Below are positions 19,948 through 30,299 of a DNA stretch of 64,000 nt, in pieces. Made by a program: the position numbers and the translations under genes. Where the stretch lies: the NCBI GenBank assembly GCA_950022295.1, contig OX465597.1, positions 382,571,016 to 382,635,015 of the forward strand, in the 5' to 3' direction. The stretch comes from Bromus sterilis. Taxonomy: Eukaryota > Streptophyta > Magnoliopsida > Poales > Poaceae. The notes beneath the pieces are model-generated. The model was given only the letters and a program-made list of their open reading frames with translations, did no database searches and was not told the DNA's origin. The first letter of the stretch is position 1; every line of letters begins with the position of its first letter.

Positions 19948-20048
19948 GCGGAGGACAATATTAATTAATTTTTTTAACTAATATTATCAATTATTCGGGC
20001 GCGGAGGACATATACCCCCAACCCGAATATTGTCTATAATGTCCCAAA
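19948..20048. other. Filler DNA at the P/C junction
   Basis: About 100 bp of patchwork: GCGCGGAGGACA-like strings, an AT-rich stretch, then a displaced copy of the ORF4-proximal stem-loop (about 19,988-20,035) and a short AATGTCCCAAATG linker. Copied viral patches at a junction are typical of templated end joining. Confidence 0.75.
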
Positions 20049-20735
20049 TGGCTACTACTAAGGGAAAGTGGAAGTGCTCTGCTGGAGGAACTTGAAGCTC
20101 TTGATGCTCTGAGTGTTTTTTGCGTGTCCTGCTTCTGAGTCCAGGGTCTCCTTTTATAGCCGCGGATGGCTGCAAGGGAGCCTTCGAGAGCCTGCCTCCA
20201 CTTATTTATTTTACACACGGTAGCAATCACACGTGTCCTACTAGGGTACATGCGTGTCCTTCTAGGGTATGGATAAGTTCGAGAGAGAGTGCCCGACAAA
20301 CTTCAATCTTCAGGAATCTTTGCTTTTTTCACATGGGCATTGTCTCTCGGTGAATAATCAGCTTGCCTCCATTGTCTTCTAGCATATGAGCAACATGCAA
20401 AGACTCGCATTGCTCACACCATTGGCTTGCTCTTCAACTCATGGCTGTATGCGCACATGAGAAAACACTTGGATGCAACGCCTGCTGCTGATATATTATT
20501 ATAATTATAATTATAATTAATTAATTTTTTATTTTTTATTTTTTGGAGGGGTCCACCTGCCCGTTTATTTGATATTCCATATCAAATATTAAGACTTATG
20601 TAAGCTTATATCATAATTTTTAAAAAATATACAGTTATCAATATTCGGGTTGGGGGTATATGTCCTCCGCGCCCGAATAATTGATAGCAATATCAATCTA
20701 AATTCGGAATATTTGCAGGTGGCTGTTTATGGTTT
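20049..20735 (-). promoter_or_regulatory. Copy C intergenic region, 3' region and promoter without most of the leader
   Basis: This is the minus-strand equivalent of about 4,618-5,304 and contains the stem-loop and the TATA box at 20,151-20,158 (CTTTTATA on the plus strand). One extra T in the run near 20,120 distinguishes it. It is cut about 100 bp past the predicted RNA start, so this promoter reads into the filler and then against copy P. Confidence 0.8.
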
Positions 20736-21602
20736 CTATTCAGGTAGTTGCCCATGTCCTGCAATATCCATTTGATCAGCTTCTGAGATATTGAAGTCAA
20801 ATTTCGAGTCACATTCTTTTTTAATTTCTTCAAATTTGTTGTCCATTTCCATCCGTATTTCATTTAATATTTCTTCTTTTAATTCATTTTTCATTATTTT
20901 AGAAAATTCTTCAAACCTTTTGTCCAATTCTTGGTCTATGTATTCGCTATCCAAAGGGTCAATTCCCTTTAGAAGGCATTCTTTATATGTATGATATCTT
21001 GGGGGACATTCTTCTTTGATATTCTTTGAACCTGATGGTTCTGCCTTTGCGGCTTTTGGTGTTGGTGGGTTTGATATATTATCATTGGTCCTTCTCCTTT
21101 GAATATATTCTTTGGCCTTTGGGTCTATATAGTAATTTTCTCCTATTATTTTTCTTGCCCACATTAATGCTTCATTTATATTATCATATTTCTTGAATGT
21201 GACATCTTCGCCTTTCTTTCTTGCATCTATTTTTTCAATCATAACCTCTTCCCAAGTCATATATATTCCTGGTTTATTTCCGTCAAATAGGATATATAGT
21301 GCTTCATTCTTTTGACCTTCAAATTTCTTTGGAACTTCCATTTTTGCTGATTTTGGTAAGACTTCATTCATCTTGTTAAAATATTCAGCAAGGCTATTGA
21401 GGATTGATAGCATATATCCTTTGTCTTCTCTTTTATTGGCATATTGATTCCAGAAGTTATCAAGTATGCATCGCTGGATTTCATCAATCCGGATATGACT
21501 CTTCGGCTTGAAATTGAATGTATTTGCCGGAAATATTTTCAATTTATTCTCATCTCCAAAGATGAAGCATTCATTCCCAGTTGGGAGTAGTCCTCTCTTC
21601 AT
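20736..21602 (-). CDS. ORF4, copy C, viroplasmin/transactivator-like protein (288 aa)
   Basis: Identical to the other copies, with a Cauli_VI-like domain at about 99-152 and a coiled coil at 222-266. It overlaps the RT-RH stop by ATGA. Confidence 0.75.
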   Translation of the reverse strand: MKRGLLPTGNECFIFGDENKLKIFPANTFNFKPKSHIRIDEIQRCILDNFWNQYANKREDKGYMLSILNSLAEYFNKMNEVLPKSAKMEVPKKFEGQKNEALYILFDGNKPGIYMTWEEVMIEKIDARKKGEDVTFKKYDNINEALMWARKIIGENYYIDPKAKEYIQRRRTNDNISNPPTPKAAKAEPSGSKNIKEECPPRYHTYKECLLKGIDPLDSEYIDQELDKRFEEFSKIMKNELKEEILNEIRMEMDNKFEEIKKECDSKFDFNISEADQMDIAGHGQLPE

Positions 21603-23296
21603 TTCTGTAAAATTGATGCACGAGAAAATATGTCAGGCAAAGTATTATCCTTTCCCTTAATATGCTCAAAATTTACTCTATACCCATTTCCAGCTATGGT
21701 ATCTTCAAATAAGACCCATCTTCTAGTCGAGCTTTTCTTACTATTAATTTGATTATAATATCTACATATTGCTTCGCAATCAGTTCGCACTGTGAATTCT
21801 TTAAATCCGAGGTATAATCTAAAAGCATTTATTGCATTGACTACTGCAAGAATTTCTCTATCAATATTATTTACCGTCTTTAATTTATAACTTCCTGAAG
21901 CGTATCTACAGATCTTTTCTTCTGCCTTAGGGGAATATTTATTTGGTTTCTGTTTTAATATAGCACCCCATCCTACCTTAGATGCATCGGTTTCAATAAT
22001 AAAATAATTGTCTTCTAAAGGCAATTCCAAAGGCTTTAAATTCTTGACCTTTTCTTTAATGGCCTTTACTAATTTTATATCCTCAGAGTTAAAGTATCTT
22101 TGGCCATTCTTTCTTAATTTAGCATATAGAGGTCCTGCTAACTTCGCTAAATTATCTATATAATTTCTTGCATAGTTTACAATTCCTAAAAATTGTTGTA
22201 AAACCTTTTTATCACTCATATTATCAGGAAACTGTAAAATTTTCTTTGCAATATGCTCTTGTAAATATATTTTCCCTTCTCCTATTTCATGCCCAAGGAA
22301 ATTGATTTTCTCTTTGCAAATTTCCATCTTCTTCTTTGATAGTATTAGCCCATTTTGTTCTACCTTTCTGAAGAAAACTTCAAGATGAGCTATATGTTCT
22401 TTGTATGATTTTGAAAATACTAACAAATCATCTACATATACCAATATGAATGCTTGATTTTCATTAAATATATTTTGCATTTTTCTTTGAAATAGTGCAG
22501 GTGCATTCTTTAGACCTAATGGCATTACTAGCCATTCATAGTGGCCTTGTGGACATGTAAAAGCTGTCCAAGGAATAGATTCTTCTGACATCTTAACTTG
22601 CCAAAACCCTGCTTTCAAATCAAATTTAGAGAAATATCTGCTCCCTTGTATTCTATTGATCCATTCTTGCTTATTAGGTATATTATATGCATCATCTACT
22701 GTGTTGTCATTTAGTCTTTTGTAATTAATTACCATTCTAGATTTTCCTCTAACTTCTTCAGCATGATTTCTAACTATAAAGGCAGCAGATCGATGAGGAC
22801 TTCTGCTTTCTCTAATTGCTTTTAATTTTAGTAGCTCTTCAATATGCATTTTAAACTCTTCAATATCTTTAGGAGTAGCTTCTATTGGTCCCGACTTAAT
22901 TATATAGTCTGGGTTTATAATGTTTATTTTGCAAACTATGGAGTTCTTATCCCAATGCTTCATTGGTATTTCTCCAATAATTTGTATATTCTCTAGTCTT
23001 TGTACAATTTTGTCTATATCTTTTTTGGATTTAATATCTCTATACCAATTTGGCGAGAATGATTGTAATCCTATACATTCTGTATGTGTATTTTCTATAT
23101 GATATTCTTCTATGGTTTCACTAAGTTCTTCTTCTTTGCAGAATTCTGGGAGATCCGAGCAATATTCCTCTTGCAAATTAGATATTTCTACATTTTGTGT
23201 AGATTTTCTTTGCTTTCGAACCTCTGATATGTATGGGAGATTATCTTGACGTGGGATAAATGTAACCCCATCTTCATGTATAATTGTGGTTTGCAC
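21599..23296 (-). CDS. ORF3 3' part, copy C: reverse transcriptase-RNase H (frame-shifted)
   Basis: The predicted protein is the same as copy B 6168-7865: YVDD at 287-290, RNase H acidic residues D437, E481, D506 and D555. It is separated from the protease by the same one-base deletion seen in B. Confidence 0.9.
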   Translation of the reverse strand: MQTTIIHEDGVTFIPRQDNLPYISEVRKQRKSTQNVEISNLQEEYCSDLPEFCKEEELSETIEEYHIENTHTECIGLQSFSPNWYRDIKSKKDIDKIVQRLENIQIIGEIPMKHWDKNSIVCKINIINPDYIIKSGPIEATPKDIEEFKMHIEELLKLKAIRESRSPHRSAAFIVRNHAEEVRGKSRMVINYKRLNDNTVDDAYNIPNKQEWINRIQGSRYFSKFDLKAGFWQVKMSEESIPWTAFTCPQGHYEWLVMPLGLKNAPALFQRKMQNIFNENQAFILVYVDDLLVFSKSYKEHIAHLEVFFRKVEQNGLILSKKKMEICKEKINFLGHEIGEGKIYLQEHIAKKILQFPDNMSDKKVLQQFLGIVNYARNYIDNLAKLAGPLYAKLRKNGQRYFNSEDIKLVKAIKEKVKNLKPLELPLEDNYFIIETDASKVGWGAILKQKPNKYSPKAEEKICRYASGSYKLKTVNNIDREILAVVNAINAFRLYLGFKEFTVRTDCEAICRYYNQINSKKSSTRRWVLFEDTIAGNGYRVNFEHIKGKDNTLPDIFSRASILQK

Positions 23297-23319
23297 AGAT
23301 TGTTGTAAAAATCTTAATC

Positions 23320-26300
23320 CTATATCATGTCATCATTTATTACTGACAAATCTCTTATTGTAATTTCATCTATGATATATTTTGTGCCATTTATATAGGC
23401 TTCAATATTATATGCCAGTTGGTTATGGATTTTCTTTATTCCTGACATATCTGTGGATACTTCGGCTATCTTGTCGTCTATAGTTTTGACTATTTCAGGA
23501 CATCTCACAAAGTATTTATCATGAATGATATTCTTTGTGCAACCAGTATCTAGTAGTGCTAATATTTTATAAGAAATGTTTGGCTTTAGCACTAATCTGA
23601 CTGGGATTCTTATCCCTAGAACTTCTTTGAATGGTAATCGCACAATATATTTGTTTCCAAAACTAGTTATAGCATCTTTTAATTGTATTAGCTTATCTCC
23701 TTTTTTATCTCTTACTGTGACCATTTGTTCTTTCATTTCTGTGCCTTCAGTAGCCCTTTTTTCATGTTCTTCATTATCTTTTTCTTTCAGATTTTCTTCT
23801 AGCTTATCTTTTAATACTTCTAACTCCTCTTCTAGTTTATTTATTCTATTTTCTAGATTTCTAACTCTTCTATTTAATATATATTCATCTGGTTCTAATT
23901 CTATTTCCTGTCTCCAGCCTTGATTTTTTGCCTTTAAGCAAGAGGCACAAGCTTGCTTTAAACATAGGTTACATGTGGACCTATTTTCTTGGCTTGGGTA
24001 ATATATGCAAAAAGCACATTTAATATTATAATCACCCTTTCCTCTAATCCAGTCATGCTCACAATCTACTTGGTTCATCATTTCAATTTTTAGTCCTGCT
24101 AATTCATCTATTAGATCTATCTCATCACTGCTCGATTCTTCTTCTAAGACTTCATTTTCTATTTCATCTGTCTCTATGATTGAATATATTGACTCATCAT
24201 CTTTTATTTCATCATCACATACTAGAATATTTTCATTGACACTATCTATGATTAATACTCTTTCTTGTTCTTCATATTTACTAGAGTACCTTTTTTGATC
24301 CTTATTTGGACAAGTTTTACTCAGATGGTCAGGTGAGTTGCATATAAAACACCTACAAGTTTTATCATAAGATTTTCTAGGATTATATCTTCTTACATTT
24401 CTCTTATGTAAGAAAGGGGCTCTATTATCAGACCTTCTTAGGAAAAATATTTTCTTTGTTCTAAAATTTCTATTATCTCGCATTTGGGGTTTATAATGTT
24501 TCTTGCTTCTATGCCTTTCTTCCCCATATGTGAGTGGTATTTGGACAATGTTATTACAGAAATTGTAATCTGATTTCTTCATAGACCTTTGAGCTTGTAT
24601 ATCTGTACATACCTTTCTTAAATGTTTAAAAACATATGTTATGGCTTGTGATATGTTTAAAACGGTTCCCGCTGTTTCCTTCTTGTATTCTTCAAATATT
24701 ATAGATCCTAATGGATCGGGCAATTTATTAAAATATCTTTCAACTACACCTTTATTAAAACCTTGCTTAGCGGTTGTAGCATTATATAAGTAGTGTTGAG
24801 AAAACTCTTTTATGCCTTTCCAACTAGTTAGCGTTAATTTTTCTATTTCTCTCAACCTTTCATTTTGTAAAGATGTATGTCCTAATTCTGGATCTTCTGC
24901 TATAATCATATTTGATATAACATTTGCAAAGTTATTTGGATTACTTCCGGCTCTTTTTAATTCTTCATATTGATTAGGATAAGTCTCTACCCATTGTTCC
25001 CATAGAACTTTTACTGACTCTCCTAAAAATGTCTCAAGATATGTTAACATGTCTTCAACCTTAGTGCCTATACTATATTGGTTTTGTATATATTTTTGCA
25101 CGATTAGCCCTTTCCAAATGCTAATTATATTTGGCCAATCTATAGGATCATGTGCGGCTAAATTCAATATCGCACCATCATTTCTAGTATTTTGAAATTG
25201 TACCGGCTTTTCAAAATCTCTTCTTCGAGAACCCATGTATTTGTATTGTCCGGGAATATATGTAGGTTGATAGTCATCTTTCTCTGGGGGCCATTTTCCA
25301 GCTGATCTGGTTGGTCTTTCCCTTTCACCTTCTCTTTTTACTGAACTATCACCATATCCCTTTCTTCTTTTATTACTATTTTCTACTTCCATGGCTTCCA
25401 TAGCATTTTCTAAATTGTGTAGCCCAACCTCATCTAGGGAATTATAAAAGTCACTATTTTGTTCTGAATCATCATAATATTCATCTTCTATCAACATTTC
25501 TCTCATTAATTCCTCTTCTTCCTCATAGCTTTCTAATAATAACTTATTATTTATATCCCATTGCTCTTCTTCACTAATAACTTCATTTTTATGACTTTCA
25601 ACAATATTCTTACCTTTGTTTCTATTGTTATTATTGTTATTGTTATCAATGATATCAATATTATTACTATTATCTCCTTTCTTTTCTGGTACTGAGGTGG
25701 TGTTTGGCTTGGTTGAACTAGTACCAGCAATTTTTTTCTCATTTTTTAATTTCTTTATTCTTGCAATTTCTCTAATAATAAACAATTCTCTTTCTCTTAT
25801 CTTTGGCCAATCCTGTGTCATAGAATTACTATATTCCCATTCTATATGTTTTAGTTTATTTTCCCAATGAATTATTTCATCATCTAAATTAACCTTTTCC
25901 ATAAATTCGGTCGCTCCTTTATTCTTGTCATCACTAGTTTCTGATTCTGATATAAGAGATTCCGTATCTTCTATGGATGCGGATTTATAATTCATAAACC
26001 TTATACTGCTACTACCTTCACAATTTTGGTAGCTTATGTAATTTTCAGGTTGTTTTAACTCCTTCTTCTCTATTAGTTCACCTATCTTCCATTCCTCTCC
26101 TGCTCTTTCTTCGGAACCAATTTTAAGAGGATTCATAAATTGTATACCTTTAGACTGCATGCTATGAATTACATCATTTACATTAACTCTATATCTAGAA
26201 TTGCTTCTATTAGTGAGTCTTCCTATAAATTCTATGCTTACTAACAAATTTGTACCTTTAAAATCTTCATATCCTTTGGTTTGAAAACCGAAACTCATTT

Positions 26301-26847
26301 TTTCAATAAATTCTTTTACAGGCATCATTAGGTCTGGGGCTATGTATGTTATTAATCTATTTTCATTCATATCACCTTCCATAAAGCCTAATGCTGCTTT
26401 ATCTACTGAATCCCATCTTCTATCCAGTAGCGTTATTAATACTTTAGCTCCTAATTTCTTTCTTGTCATGCCTTTAACACCTATGATATACATACCTTGA
26501 TGAATGTATTTATAACCACAATATTTAAGTTCATTTTCAATATTCTTGCTTACAATTCTTAAATCTACTGGGTGTGTTAACACACTCAGTTCTACTTCTC
26601 TGGATATTCTGTATAAACCACTCTTACTTTCAAACATACCCATATGATAAACCTGTTGTGGCTTTATTTTTCTTAAAGTATCCTTTTGATATCTTTCTAG
26701 GTCTCTTTGTATATCGATAACTTCTTCTAAACTTTCAATATCATCAGCCTTGCATGATAGTCTATGCTTTATGGCCAGCGGTCTCGAGTCTTGCCTTACT
26801 AATTGGAGGTTTCTGTCTCTTCTAAAGAGGCTTTTAGATACGTCCAT
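23320..26847 (-). CDS. ORF3 5' part, copy C: movement protein, coat protein, protease (1,175 aa, ends at frameshift)
   Basis: It is nearly identical to copy B; residue 110 is Cys as in copy A. Domains: 30K movement protein about 85-240, coat protein about 520-780, CCHC knuckle 833-846, second Cys cluster 929-970, coiled coil 994-1026, DTG protease motif 1100-1102. The stop at 23,320 follows the shared deletion. Confidence 0.92.
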   Translation of the reverse strand: MDVSKSLFRRDRNLQLVRQDSRPLAIKHRLSCKADDIESLEEVIDIQRDLERYQKDTLRKIKPQQVYHMGMFESKSGLYRISREVELSVLTHPVDLRIVSKNIENELKYCGYKYIHQGMYIIGVKGMTRKKLGAKVLITLLDRRWDSVDKAALGFMEGDMNENRLITYIAPDLMMPVKEFIEKMSFGFQTKGYEDFKGTNLLVSIEFIGRLTNRSNSRYRVNVNDVIHSMQSKGIQFMNPLKIGSEERAGEEWKIGELIEKKELKQPENYISYQNCEGSSSIRFMNYKSASIEDTESLISESETSDDKNKGATEFMEKVNLDDEIIHWENKLKHIEWEYSNSMTQDWPKIRERELFIIREIARIKKLKNEKKIAGTSSTKPNTTSVPEKKGDNSNNIDIIDNNNNNNNRNKGKNIVESHKNEVISEEEQWDINNKLLLESYEEEEELMREMLIEDEYYDDSEQNSDFYNSLDEVGLHNLENAMEAMEVENSNKRRKGYGDSSVKREGERERPTRSAGKWPPEKDDYQPTYIPGQYKYMGSRRRDFEKPVQFQNTRNDGAILNLAAHDPIDWPNIISIWKGLIVQKYIQNQYSIGTKVEDMLTYLETFLGESVKVLWEQWVETYPNQYEELKRAGSNPNNFANVISNMIIAEDPELGHTSLQNERLREIEKLTLTSWKGIKEFSQHYLYNATTAKQGFNKGVVERYFNKLPDPLGSIIFEEYKKETAGTVLNISQAITYVFKHLRKVCTDIQAQRSMKKSDYNFCNNIVQIPLTYGEERHRSKKHYKPQMRDNRNFRTKKIFFLRRSDNRAPFLHKRNVRRYNPRKSYDKTCRCFICNSPDHLSKTCPNKDQKRYSSKYEEQERVLIIDSVNENILVCDDEIKDDESIYSIIETDEIENEVLEEESSSDEIDLIDELAGLKIEMMNQVDCEHDWIRGKGDYNIKCAFCIYYPSQENRSTCNLCLKQACASCLKAKNQGWRQEIELEPDEYILNRRVRNLENRINKLEEELEVLKDKLEENLKEKDNEEHEKRATEGTEMKEQMVTVRDKKGDKLIQLKDAITSFGNKYIVRLPFKEVLGIRIPVRLVLKPNISYKILALLDTGCTKNIIHDKYFVRCPEIVKTIDDKIAEVSTDMSGIKKIHNQLAYNIEAYINGTKYIIDEITIRDLSVINDDMI

Positions 26848-27083
26848 TTTTCTGAGTTAATATTCCTTGATGCGGCTACTATTCCTGATGATGCTAGCAC
26901 GATATCTTTGTTGCTTTGTGTACTATTTAATTTATCCAAAACCTGAATTAATAACTGGAGAATAGTATTATTTTGTCTTATTATTATTCTAGAATCTTCT
27001 TTTGGCGAATCGTGATCAGAGAAACCAATAGGAGGAGATAAATATTTGGTTACTTCTTTTAGAGCTTGATTATATTCGGACAT
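26799..27083 (-). CDS. ORF2, copy C (94 aa)
   Basis: Identical to the other ORF2 copies, 4 bp after ORF1 and overlapping ORF3 by 49 bp. Confidence 0.75.
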   Translation of the reverse strand: MSEYNQALKEVTKYLSPPIGFSDHDSPKEDSRIIIRQNNTILQLLIQVLDKLNSTQSNKDIVLASSGIVAASRNINSEKWTYLKASLEETETSN

Positions 27084-27087
27084 ACAA

Positions 27088-27573
27088 TTATGAAAGGATT
27101 AAACTTTTTATTTCTAACGCCAAGTTTTTGATATCTGAAATATCTTGTTTTATTTCAATCGTTGGCGACAATTCTTTACTTTTACTTGGATGGTGGACTA
27201 TATTTTTTCCAATGGATAAAACTTCTTCTTTAATATAGTCGTTATTCTTACAGACAATATTTTGTTTCGCTTTTGCTTCCTCTAGCTTATGCAAAGCTAG
27301 ATCAATTTTATTATTCAACGCCGAATACCTTTCTATGAGTTTTTGGTATTCTTTGAATAAACTATCAAATTTTTGATCTAGTTGATCTTGCCTTTTACCC
27401 CACGATATAAAAAAATTATATATGAGATCGACGATTATATTTAGCTGACTTTGAGAAGAATGCCAGATATGTTCTTCAGAGGGATTTATTCTGCACCTTA
27501 TATTAATATTTTCCTTAGTATTTATATTTCTACCTGTGCTAACTTCTAAGTTTAAATATTTTAATCTTTCAAT
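27088..27573 (-). CDS. ORF1, copy C (about 161 aa, ATT start)
   Basis: Same frame and proposed ATT start (27,573-27,571) as the other copies, 24 nt after the PBS start. Confidence 0.6.
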   Translation of the reverse strand: MERLKYLNLEVSTGRNINTKENINIRCRINPSEEHIWHSSQSQLNIIVDLIYNFFISWGKRQDQLDQKFDSLFKEYQKLIERYSALNNKIDLALHKLEEAKAKQNIVCKNNDYIKEEVLSIGKNIVHHPSKSKELSPTIEIKQDISDIKNLALEIKSLILS

Positions 27574-27585
27574 GGTTAAACACTG

Positions 27586-27597
27586 GATCTGATACCA
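27586..27597 (-). promoter_or_regulatory. tRNA-Met primer-binding site, copy C
   Basis: TGGTATCAGATC on the minus strand, 11 of 12 matching the tRNA-Met site. Confidence 0.85.
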
Positions 27598-27984
27598 ACA
27601 ATATAGATAAATTTAAATATATATGTGATTAAGTAGGTACGGTGGAGTATGAGTGTGTGCTTTTATCTTCAATAGTGTTTTTACTATTCACTATTGGGTA
27701 CACTATTCAATGCACTATTTGGAATAGTATTTTACTATTCCCACTAATATTTAATATTCACTAATATTTATGCGCTAATTATGATTTAATGCAGGATCTT
27801 ATTAAGGCTGGCGAGGCCAACAGCACGAACGACTATGTACGCGTATGTGTAAAATCCTACTCGGTACTCACCATATTTTTCATTATGTTGTTTCAGATGT
27901 AGCTAATTACGTTCACTTGATGGTTCTATATGCAAATTTATGGGGTAAATTCTTATCGTCTTCCCAGGCAGTTCCACCCGAAGG
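27598..27984 (-). promoter_or_regulatory. Copy C leader fragment, right-hand limit of the viral cluster
   Basis: This matches 3,939-4,326 with several small differences, including a one-base deletion near 27,752. It stops abruptly at about 27,984, so copy C has no promoter upstream of its leader. Confidence 0.8.
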
Positions 27985-28148
27985 ATATATATATATAGGA
28001 CGCTCATTTGGGACAATATAGATACTGCAATTATCTATATTTAAATTTGGGTGCATTGAATAGTGTACCCAATATTAGTGAATATTCCTTAGTATTCCTT
28101 AGTATTTATATTCGAGAAATTCTTGCTCAACTATATATATATATATAT
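27985..28148. other. Filler at the right edge of the viral cluster, with two (AT)n runs
   Basis: Between two AT dinucleotide runs lie short displaced viral pieces: TTATCTATATTTAAATTT, GTGCATTGAATAGTGTACCC, TTAGTGAATATT and a doubled CCTTAGTATT, all recognisable from the leader. This scrambled patchwork is the fusion to host DNA. Confidence 0.7.
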
Positions 28149-28372
28149 ATTCAGGGAAACGACTAGCTATGAATTAATTATTTAATTGATAAAATATTAT
28201 TTTTATGTTATCGGTCTTTCTCACAAATTCACGAGCATGAAATATCACCACATGTAAATAATCTCTGACTCTCATATCACATATATTTCTATTTGTGCAT
28301 TCATTTTGTTAGCATATTTATTATTGTACATAATTTTTGTTAGCCCGTGGCAACGCACGAATACTATGCTAG
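28149..28372 (+). mobile_element. Helitron-like 3' end
   Basis: The segment ends with a CCCGTGGCAACGCACG hairpin-like palindrome, about 10 bases, then CTAG followed by T. That is the layout of grass Helitron 3' termini (GC hairpin then CTRR, inserted before T). Only the 3' end is seen; upstream is cut by viral filler. The partner copy ends CTCG at 41,830. Confidence 0.45.
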
Positions 28373-29473
28373 TTTACTGAAGAACAGAGTACTGGATTGA
28401 GTTCCAAGCAAAGGCGAATTACCTCATTCGTGCTAGAATCGGTTTTTGTAGACTATGTAGGCATGTCCCTTGAACTACACGGCTTGCTGAATTTGAAAAA
28501 CAGAAGCTGGCCACAAGAGTAAGTAGACCACCACAGCTCTGTCGCAAAAACAAAAACCAGAGTTTCTCTGTTCTGCCTGCGATCCCAGTAGCCATCGGAC
28601 GCCGATTGTGGCTCAAGACGCTCGTACGTTATTTATGTAATTAGTAAAATATAAGATAAGTAAGTGTATAGGGGGCATTGGCCCCCCTCCCTTCTAATTT
28701 TTTTTTCATTTATTGTTATTAAATGGTTATTTATGATTGAAGACATGTATCTTATAATTATTGTTTGGATCATATAATCACATAACATGATTTATTAATA
28801 TTTTATTTGTTAATTAAGATTACATTTTTGGTGTTTGTTCATTTATATTAAATTATAATGATGTGATATATAGCTATAAGTATTTATATTAGTATGATAT
28901 ACTAGTTGTTATGTTCATTGTACCTCGTTTCGATTAGGGCCTTTATAATAACAAAGCCGGCCCTGCCCTGCCCCGCACCTGGCGATCACTGCCAACTGCC
29001 TGCCCTGCACCCGATGATCACGGCGAACTGCTACGTGTTCAGCCAATGGTTCTCTTAGGTCTTGATTAACTCTTATTCGATTGCAATAATTCACGCTCAA
29101 ATTCATCAAGGTTGTTCAGGTACAAGAAGCAAACAAGCAAAGAAAAACAGAGCTCTCTTTGACAAGTGAAGAAACTACGTACGATACATAATAAACCTAC
29201 CAAACAGTAAATGTTTAAATTACCACAATGTTGTCCTGCTCCAAAAATATTGTTTCTGTAGAAACAGACAAACTGCTGGCGGATTCACTTGTTGGGTTCG
29301 CCCCAAAAAGATTAGGATTTATGACTCGTGATGAACAACTAAACTGACACAGGAAAATCGTAATTAACAGAGTTTCTCACAAAATTTACTTCAACAAAGT
29401 GGATTCAAAATTAAGAGCAACTTATTAGTACATATGTTTTGCTTCAAACACAGGACAATGCTAGTGATTGTAC
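28149..29473 (+). repeat. Direct repeat, copy 1 (partner 41,624-42,762)
   Basis: About 1.3 kb matches 41,624-42,762 in the same orientation with frequent small differences. The largest is roughly 160 bp (about 29,250-29,410) missing from copy 2 at a short AAAAT homology. Similarity crosses the Helitron-like terminus, so the duplication is larger than the transposon. No gene is recognised inside; small frames are not convincing. Confidence 0.75.
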
Positions 29474-30299
29474 CATCAAGGATTTCTTTATTGAGTCCAG
29501 GTTCAACTCGTATCCCACTAAACTATAGAGATGTCTGTCAAAATATTTTCTATATAGAAACTCATGATGACAACAAAGAGAAATATATTCTCTTTACCAT
29601 ATGCGACAGATATAAAAGCACATTCTTTGTGTATCATCAGAATTGCACTACACATACTTGAAAACCCGTAGCACATGTTGCATACAAGATAGTTTTCCAG
29701 AATGTTATTTACATGACAAACTTGGCACACTCACCTTGGTCATTCTAACAATGACTTGAAATGAAAACTATCAACAATTCCATTAATCATGCCCAAAATG
29801 ATACTAAGTTCTAGCAATATTTGGATTTTATGTGCACTACATGTGACAAGGAAAGCTAATTTTAAGGTCCAGGCATCTTAAAGTGTTTAACCACTCAGAT
29901 TCCTTGAACTCTTCAAGCCGAGGAAAGTGGTACTTCTCAACCATTGATTGGACTATTCAGTTTGTTCTATGGTTCTAAAAGGCACATCTACACGATGGTA
30001 TTCTGTGTGCATCTACCCACATGAACCATTGACTCATTATCCTGAACATCAATTTCAATGAAATTCGAATGGACAATGTTGCAAATATCTTTGCGTGCCA
30101 TGAACATGGACATGTGATGTAAATTAAGAACTTTGTCCCATATGTCCAGTTTCAAAATGGTTTGATAGCATCTTGTATCCAAATAATTAAGCTCATTGCA
30201 TGATCTTTACTTCGGAATTGTAGCTTACCAACTTCACATTGGAGTCATACAGTTTTACACACCGCTGACTTAATTCAACTGTAACATACTACATATCGT
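29474..30299. other. Unassigned spacer
   Basis: No gene, repeat or RNA is recognised. Two short minus-strand frames (29,518-29,730 and 29,988-30,182) could be relics of an old gene, but nothing in them is diagnostic. Confidence 0.3.

Larger units (their letters stand above)
1..27984. mobile_element. Endogenous pararetrovirus cluster (Caulimoviridae, tungrovirus-like), copies A, B, P and C
   Basis: Four nearly identical copies of one viral genome occupy this span. A and B are tandem on the minus strand: every A feature recurs in B exactly 8,228 bp further on, which gives the unit length. P lies on the plus strand (12,197-19,469) and C on the minus strand (about 20,049-27,984). Each copy has the order PBS, ORF1, ORF2, ORF3 (MP-CP-PR-RT-RH), ORF4, intergenic promoter/leader. 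There is no integrase and no LTR, as expected for Caulimoviridae, which enter chromosomes by accidental end joining. Only scattered single-base differences separate A, B and C, so integration or amplification was recent. The left end lies outside the window; the right end is at about 27,984. Confidence 0.93.
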
